Of a stretch of 64,000 bases of DNA, positions 59,623-64,000 are shown one piece after another. Numbering within the stretch: the first letter of the stretch is position 1; every line of letters begins with the position of its first letter. A program made the position numbers and the translations under genes. Location of the stretch: assembly GCA_963817335.1 (NCBI GenBank), contig CAWFNX010000005.1, positions 868,001 through 932,000 on the forward strand, in the 5' to 3' direction. The notes below the pieces were generated by a model. It was not told the DNA's origin, did no database searches, and saw only the letters and a program-made list of their open reading frames with translations. Origin of the DNA: AV40 sp963817335 (GTDB taxonomy: Bacteria > Verrucomicrobiota > Verrucomicrobiia > Chthoniobacterales > UBA10450).

Positions 59623-60942
59623 ATGGCTCGGGGTATCTTATTAAGAGAGGGACCGATCCGTGCTGTCTGCGTCCTGGCGTGGTTTTTCGCTGCGTTAACT
59701 GCACGCGGCGCCGGCGCTCCAGCAGATGGGCCGGTGGTTGAGATCGTCACCGCATTGTCGCCCACCTTCGTTCCATTGCCGGCCGACGAGGATTTCACCG
59801 GAAACGGGTTAATTACCCAGGCGTTCGGCAAGAACGACGGACCGGTGGAATACGCGGTCCATCTGAATGTGCGCGGCGCCTACAACGACAACATCGCGTT
59901 CACCCACACGAACCGGTTGGACGACAACTACATTCAAATTCAACCGAGTCTGATGCTCGGCATCGGCGATGTTGTAAAAACCGAAACGTTTCTGGCTGCG
60001 ATTTATGCGCCGAGCTTGTATCGATATGACGACCACACCGAGTTCGATTCGGATCAGCATCTGGTCCGGGTGTTGGGTGGAATTAAATCCGGCAACCTGA
60101 TCCTGCGACTGACCCAGGACGTGGCGATTCTGAACAACATCGTTCTCGCGGCGAGTAGCCAGGAGCGGTCATCCCTCGGCGCATTAAACGGACGGACCGA
60201 TCTCGATATTTACAACACCCGGTTGGCGGCGAACTACAACATGACGCCAAACGATTTTCTGTTCTCGGAATTGAAAATGACCCGGAACGAATATGCCAGT
60301 CCGCTGGTTAGCTCGGAGCTATACGCGGCCGATCTTTATTTGAATCACGGTTTCTCTCGGTCGCTGGTCCTCGGGGTCGGCGTCGAAGGCGGTTACAACA
60401 CGGTCGATTTTCCGGCGCCCAATCAGTCGATGGTTCAGGCCAACGGACATTTGCGCTTTACCCCGGATGAGCGGTTCAGCATTGACGTTATTGCCGGCGC
60501 GGAAATTCGGACTTTCGAACATATCGCGCGCGAATCTTTCACGACGCCTGTATTTTCCATTTCCGCAACCTGGCTGCCCTGGGACAACACTCGCTTCATC
60601 TTCGGCGCGACCCGGCAGATTTATAATTCTGCCGCCCAGACCGCCCAGGATTACGTCGACACAAATTTGAGCGGGACCATCCGCGAGCGGATCTGCCAGC
60701 AGTTGTATTTTATCGTGGTCGGCGGTTACGAGCACGTTGAGTACTTCAACGCGATCGACTCACCAAACCCGCTGCCGACTTTGGAAGATGATTATTTTTA
60801 CGTCCAACCTTCTGTCGATCTTCTGTTGACCCGCTTTTGGTCGTTAGGCGGATATTATTTGCGCCGGGAAAACTCGGGCTCGGTGTCGACGGTTGGCTTT
60901 TACAGCAACGAATACGGGGTGCGGACGTCGATTAAGTTTTAA
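59623..60942 (+). CDS. Outer-membrane beta-barrel protein
   Basis: A 439-residue secreted protein: signal peptide (AVCVLAWFFAALTARG), a short unstructured region, then alternating amphipathic strands from about residue 75 to the end (YNDNIAFTHTNRLDDNYIQIQPSLMLGIGD, then LAAIYAPSLYRYDDHTEF, and so on) with terminal Phe in YGVRTSIKF. It matches the putative-beta-barrel-porin-2 / exopolysaccharide-associated barrel group. No polysaccharide genes are nearby. The Shine-Dalgarno is within a hairpin. Confidence 0.8.
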   Translation: MARGILLREGPIRAVCVLAWFFAALTARGAGAPADGPVVEIVTALSPTFVPLPADEDFTGNGLITQAFGKNDGPVEYAVHLNVRGAYNDNIAFTHTNRLDDNYIQIQPSLMLGIGDVVKTETFLAAIYAPSLYRYDDHTEFDSDQHLVRVLGGIKSGNLILRLTQDVAILNNIVLAASSQERSSLGALNGRTDLDIYNTRLAANYNMTPNDFLFSELKMTRNEYASPLVSSELYAADLYLNHGFSRSLVLGVGVEGGYNTVDFPAPNQSMVQANGHLRFTPDERFSIDVIAGAEIRTFEHIARESFTTPVFSISATWLPWDNTRFIFGATRQIYNSAAQTAQDYVDTNLSGTIRERICQQLYFIVVGGYEHVEYFNAIDSPNPLPTLEDDYFYVQPSVDLLLTRFWSLGGYYLRRENSGSVSTVGFYSNEYGVRTSIKF

Positions 60943-60963
60943 TTTCGCCCGGCCCGAGCACGA

Positions 60964-61278
60964 CTACGCGGCGTGGGCTTTGGAATGATAAAGCCCCCGG
61001 CGAAATCGGTCCGAGGGTGGACGCAGTCCGGCCAGGTATTGGGCGTCGAACGCGCGCAACGCGGCTTCGACGGTTTGCCCGATTCCAACAATACCTTCCT
61101 CAACATTCGGGCCGAGCAAGGCGACCCAAAGCTGTCCACGATAAATCAGCTGCGGTCTTCGCGCGGCAGACGGGCTTCCCGGGTGGGCGGCGCAATACCG
61201 CTCCATTCTTTCCATCGCTGCAAGCGTTGGATCACCTAAAATTTGCCCGCCCCGTTTGGATCGGCCGGTTGTCTTCAT
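60964..61278 (-). CDS. Small conserved-looking protein of unknown function
   Basis: A 104-residue protein from ATG 61278 (MKTTGRSKRGGQILGDPTLAAMERMERYC); the frame is open to 61377 but the extension is Arg/Trp-rich and unlikely. It contains RPQLIYRGQLWVALLGPNVEEGIVGIGQTVEAALRAFDAQYL, an alpha/beta pattern reminiscent of short regulatory domains. No family recognised. It converges with the barrel gene. Confidence 0.55.
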   Translation of the reverse strand: MKTTGRSKRGGQILGDPTLAAMERMERYCAAHPGSPSAARRPQLIYRGQLWVALLGPNVEEGIVGIGQTVEAALRAFDAQYLAGLRPPSDRFRRGLYHSKAHAA

Positions 61279-61462
61279 TCCAACCTCAAAACGTAGAGAT
61301 CGCGGGGATTGGATGTGCTTTTCTAGTGCAAACCGAAGCCTGGCTCGCCAATTCCGGCGGGACCAACCGGATGGCACCTGCGGCGGATGACAGCGGCATC
61401 AGATTTCCACCTATGATTCGATCTGCCGTTCCGCTGATTGCCAGCAGTCGCCGGATCGAGCG

Positions 61463-61852
61463 ATGATCCGCGCAATGTCGCCCCTGCTTTCTCCCATCGA
61501 ACTGTCGGACGCCGAAAAACTTGAGATCCTGCAACGACTGGATCGTTATCGAAAATGGCACTCGCTGGAAGAGAAGCGTTATTGCCTTGCTTGTGGCCAC
61601 ATCATTAATGGCCACGGCGTCTTGGTCGTAGGCGGAACCCGCGGCACCGGCCCGTTGCGTTTGATCTGTCCCACCGAGCGTTGTCATTCCATTCCGATGG
61701 ATTGGGTCATCCCGAGCGACGAAGTGTTGGCGAGAATGTCTTTGTTAGAAGCGGAAGAATCGTTGTCCCGAAGAAAAACGATTGTGCAGTCGCGGGAAAA
61801 GTTTTCCGTCCGACTGCGACGGTTCGCGAAGCAGTTTCGGCGAGCGGCCTGA
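61463..61852 (+). CDS. Zinc-ribbon-like protein of unknown function
   Basis: A 129-residue protein with a helical start (LSDAEKLEILQRLDRYRKWHSLEEKRY) and two Cys pairs: YCLACGHIING and LICPTERCHSIP, a probable zinc ribbon with a Gly-rich loop between. The tail is basic. No family recognised. It precedes the ECF sigma factor by about 200 bases on the same strand. Confidence 0.6.
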   Translation: MIRAMSPLLSPIELSDAEKLEILQRLDRYRKWHSLEEKRYCLACGHIINGHGVLVVGGTRGTGPLRLICPTERCHSIPMDWVIPSDEVLARMSLLEAEESLSRRKTIVQSREKFSVRLRRFAKQFRRAA

Positions 61853-62056
61853 AACTTATTTACCAAGACCGCGCCAGGATCATCGCGCTAGCGTTTTGTT
61901 TGTTCCTCGTCCCAAGTGCCAGTCGTCTAAGGGTTTGACCTATCACTCAACCGGTGTCTCTCCCGATTGCGCGAGACGCCTTAACTCCTCATCGTTGATG
62001 AGTTGTGAAAATGAACGTGATGAAAGGAACGAAGCTAACTCGTTAGGGGAATCTCT

Positions 62057-62659
62057 ATGTTTAATCCAGCTTTGCAGTATACGACGGGCTCAGCGGTTTC
62101 GGACGAAGCGCTGATGGAGGCAATCACCGCGCAGCGTCCGGAGGCGTTGACGGAATTTTATTCGCGTCACGGCGGCCGGCTGAAATCAGTGATCGGCAAT
62201 GTCGTTCACGAAGAAGGCGATGCCGACGACGTGCTGCAGGACATCTTGTTGCAGATCTGGCACGAGGCCGATCATTACTCTCCGAAAGCGGGCAAGCTGC
62301 TTGGTTGGGTTGTCACTCTGGCTCGCCGTCGCGCGATCGATCGACTTCGCCGCAAGCAGGCGTATTGCCGGGCCAAGGAGCGTTACCAGGAACACGTCAA
62401 CGAACAGCCGGTGGCGGCCGACAATCACTCGTCGAACGACGAGATCTCACGCGCCGACCTGCGTCAATTTCTCCATAAGCGGTTGAATGTGCTGCCGCAT
62501 CATCAGCGCGAGGCCCTCGAACTGGCATTTTTTGCTGGAATGAGTCATCGCGAGATCGCGGCGGTGACCCGTGCGCCGCTTGGAACGGTCAAGACGCGCC
62601 TCGAACTTGGTTTGCAGAAGTTGACCCAGTCGCTGAAACCGTTGCGACACAAGATTTAG
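62057..62659 (+). CDS. ECF-type RNA polymerase sigma factor
   Basis: A 200-residue sigma-70 family protein: region 2 FYSRHGGRLKSVIGNVVHEEGDADDVLQDILLQIW and LLGWVVTLARRRAIDRLRRK, region 4 LPHHQREALELAFFAGMSHREIAAVTRAPLGTVKTRLELGLQKL. AGGGGA precedes the ATG by about 8 bases. The usual adjacent anti-sigma gene is missing. Its regulon is unknown; genes with envelope products lie upstream. Confidence 0.92.
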   Translation: MFNPALQYTTGSAVSDEALMEAITAQRPEALTEFYSRHGGRLKSVIGNVVHEEGDADDVLQDILLQIWHEADHYSPKAGKLLGWVVTLARRRAIDRLRRKQAYCRAKERYQEHVNEQPVAADNHSSNDEISRADLRQFLHKRLNVLPHHQREALELAFFAGMSHREIAAVTRAPLGTVKTRLELGLQKLTQSLKPLRHKI

Positions 62660-62669
62660 TTTCAGGGCG

Positions 62670-62715
62670 CCGGGAGCTCCGTCAAAAACACGGCCTCAGG
62701 GAATGGAGCTCCCGG
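62670..62715 (+). terminator. Inverted repeat after the sigma-factor gene
   Basis: CGGGAGCTCC and GGAGCTCCCG are exact inverted repeats 27 bases apart, 11 bases after the stop. No T-run; it may be a REP-like element or a terminator. Confidence 0.45.
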
Positions 62716-62769
62716 CAGGGCTTTTAGGCAAACGCCGGTTGCCTGTCGATCTTTAATTCGAAGAAACTG

Positions 62770-62830
62770 TTGTAGGGCGTCTGTGTCAGACGCCAAACCC
62801 GAGCAGCCGTCTCACAGAGACGGCCTACAA
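62770..62830. repeat. REP double hairpin before the glutaredoxin-like gene
   Basis: TTGTAG and CTACAA borders enclose GGCGTCTG-TGT-CAGACGCC and GCCGTCTC-ACA-GAGACGGC. Stems differ from the other copies, borders do not. Confidence 0.8.
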
Positions 62831-62871
62831 TGCCGCTGAAATTCGGCGCCAATGTGTTATCTTTGCCGCTA

Positions 62872-63207
62872 ATGGAAACGCCCCAAATAACCGCATACTT
62901 GAAAACTTATTGTGGCTGGAGCGCCGGAGTTCGGGCTGCCTTGGCCAAATACAATTTGCCTTACGCCGAGAAGGATATCATTCAGAATCCCGCTTTTCGC
63001 TGGGAAATGGAAACCAAGAGCGGCCAACCGCTTTCACCCTGCGTTGAAATTAACGGTCACATGCTGGCGGATGTTAGTGGCGAGGAAGTCGAAAAATATC
63101 TGATCGACAACAAGTTGGTCCAACCGAGCGCGGCGCAAACAGACGTTCCGCTGAACGCTCCGTGCCCGACCGAACAGCACGAAGGCACGGTAAAACTGAA
63201 TTTCTAA
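62872..63207 (+). CDS. Glutaredoxin-like protein
   Basis: A 111-residue thioredoxin-fold protein from ATG 62872 (METPQITAYLKTYCGWSAGVRAALAKYNLPY). The active-site motif is C-G-W-S (one Cys), then LSPCVEINGHMLADVSGEEVEKYL, which aligns with the glutaredoxin cis-Pro and GG loop. The 40-residue C-terminal extension has one more Cys (APCPTEQHEG). It probably works as a monothiol-type redox or Fe-S helper protein. The frame opens at 62830 within the REP. Confidence 0.82.
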   Translation: METPQITAYLKTYCGWSAGVRAALAKYNLPYAEKDIIQNPAFRWEMETKSGQPLSPCVEINGHMLADVSGEEVEKYLIDNKLVQPSAAQTDVPLNAPCPTEQHEGTVKLNF

Positions 63208-63210
63208 ATC

Positions 63211-63281
63211 GTGTAGAGGCGCGTGTCCTCACGCGCACTAAATTGATTTCCCGACTGCGGCTGGGGACAGCCGCCACTACA
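63211..63281. repeat. REP double hairpin between glutaredoxin-like and BFN genes
   Basis: GTAGAGGCGCGTG-TCC-TCACGCGC and GCGGCTG-GGGA-CAGCCGC with CTACAA on the right. Same border scheme as the other REPs, new stems. Confidence 0.78.
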
Positions 63282-63282
63282 A

Positions 63283-63756
63283 TTATTCTTCTTCAGCTTC
63301 CGGATCAGGCTTGAGGCCTTCTTCCTCCATTTTCCGGAGGACATCGCTCATGTCGTCGACTTCGTCCCAAACCTCCTGGCTGACGTAGATCGGCGCCTTT
63401 TGCTGCGTCGCCAGGGCGATGCAATCGCTTGGCCGGGCATCGAGCTCAACAATTTTTTTCTGCTGCAACTCGTTTTCCGCCCGGATGATCGCGCGCGCGT
63501 AGTAGGTCGCGTTCTTGAGGTCATTAATGATCACGCGCTCCACTTTTGCCCCGAGAGCGGTCATGAGGTGCGCCATCAAGTCGTGCGTTAACGGTCGCTC
63601 CTTGGTGATGTCGCGCATGAACATGGTGATCGCGCTGCCCACGGTCTGATCGACGTAGATGATGAAGACCTTGTCGTTGTTCCCGATAAAAACCGCGCAA
63701 CCGCCGCTCGTCGGCAGGACCGCACGCACCTGCACCTCGATCACCGTTTTGTTCAT
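63283..63756 (-). CDS. Bifunctional nuclease (BFN/DUF151) family protein
   Basis: A 157-residue member of the BFN family: VRAVLPTSGGCAVFIGNNDKVFIIYVDQTVGSAI, RPLTHDLMAHLMTALGAKVERVIINDLKN and ELDARPSDCIALATQQKAPIYVS, the last being the family signature. Members are proposed RNase/DNase proteins, although activity is established only for plant relatives. The tail is acidic. It is divergent from speA. Confidence 0.9.
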   Translation of the reverse strand: MNKTVIEVQVRAVLPTSGGCAVFIGNNDKVFIIYVDQTVGSAITMFMRDITKERPLTHDLMAHLMTALGAKVERVIINDLKNATYYARAIIRAENELQQKKIVELDARPSDCIALATQQKAPIYVSQEVWDEVDDMSDVLRKMEEEGLKPDPEAEEE

Positions 63757-63904
63757 CCCGGGCGAACGTTATCCGCAGGGAGAGGAAAAACAAGCGAGCC
63801 CAATTCGCGCGGCGTTGCCGGACAAAAATTTTTAGCAAGCAGGCTTGAATGTTGGCCCAGGTGATTGATTATGCGGATCACCTTAATTTCGTCGCGCCAG
63901 AAAA

Positions 63905-64000
63905 ATGAAGAACGAGTGGGACATTGAAGCCGCGATCGCGACTTACAATGTTGATGCGTGGGGCGGGGGATATTTCACGGTCAACTCCGAGGGCAACGTT
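63905..64000 (+). CDS. speA: Biosynthetic arginine decarboxylase (N-terminal fragment, cut by window edge)
   Basis: Only 32 codons are present: EWDIEAAIATYNVDAWGGGYFTVNSEGNV. This is the characteristic N-terminus of SpeA (W-x-I-E...Y-N-x-D-x-W-G-x-G-Y-F), the PLP enzyme that makes agmatine for polyamine synthesis. The start is firm from the motif. The rest lies beyond base 64000. Confidence 0.85.
   Translation, partial: MKNEWDIEAAIATYNVDAWGGGYFTVNSEGNV

Overview
The window looks like a chromosomal segment of a verrucomicrobial bacterium, probably a soil lineage of the Spartobacteria/Chthoniobacterales type. This is inference from gene content: a Gram-negative envelope (TonB-dependent receptor, outer-membrane barrels), an actinobacterial-type proteasomal ATPase (ARC/Mpa-like) next to a Dop homologue in a non-actinobacterium, a PadR plus orphan-permease (ADOP) pair, and many palindromic REP-like spacers with GTAG/CTAC feet together with a REP-associated tyrosine transposase (RAYT). 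No phage, plasmid, insertion sequence or CRISPR array was seen. The only RNA gene is tRNA-Asp(GTC).

Layout. 1-7.6 kb: a truncated MFS/spermidine-synthase-like membrane protein; a small RNA-binding cluster (RRM protein, IF-1, zinc-ribbon protein); two acyl desaturases, one in an operon with OsmC and divergent from a LysR regulator with a clear T-N11-A operator; Hsp20. 7.7-13.2 kb: CBS protein, AraC regulator, a gene-free stretch with a structured repeat element, PadR-ADOP permease, tRNA-Asp. 13.4-17.9 kb: arc, then a RAYT, then dop, with REP palindromes at the RAYT borders. 18-32.5 kb: housekeeping genes (glycogen phosphorylase, rhomboid protease, DsbA-like protein, infC with a non-AUG start, TPR protein, frameshifted ymdB, amidase, aroB, holA, peptidase, uvrB), most separated by REP palindromes that often provide the stop codon. 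32.5-43.5 kb: a class III cyclase/TPR protein coupled to a TolB-like/TPR protein, an S2P-type protease, nnr, a cell-wall amidase whose signal peptide is out of frame, and an envelope/signalling operon. 43.6-45.7 kb: lysS and a secreted protein. 45.8-54.6 kb: a metal-homeostasis island on the minus strand (two CDF exporters, a NicO-like protein, a ZnuA/ZnuB-type importer without its ATPase, a porin, a TonB receptor, a small His/Cys secreted protein). 54.7-64 kb: a secreted octapeptide-repeat protein, one PAS histidine kinase with two NarL-type regulators, a beta-barrel protein, small zinc-ribbon and unknown proteins, an ECF sigma factor, a glutaredoxin-like protein, a bifunctional-nuclease-family protein and the start of speA.

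Most notable are the arc-dop pair without visible Pup/UBact or 20S genes and with a RAYT between them; the RAYT/REP network that reads into coding regions; the pair of related structured elements at 1.5 and 9.8 kb with compensating stems; the non-AUG infC start; and the metal importer without an ATPase. Three genes show frameshifts, which could be sequencing error, so gene integrity at those points should be treated with caution.
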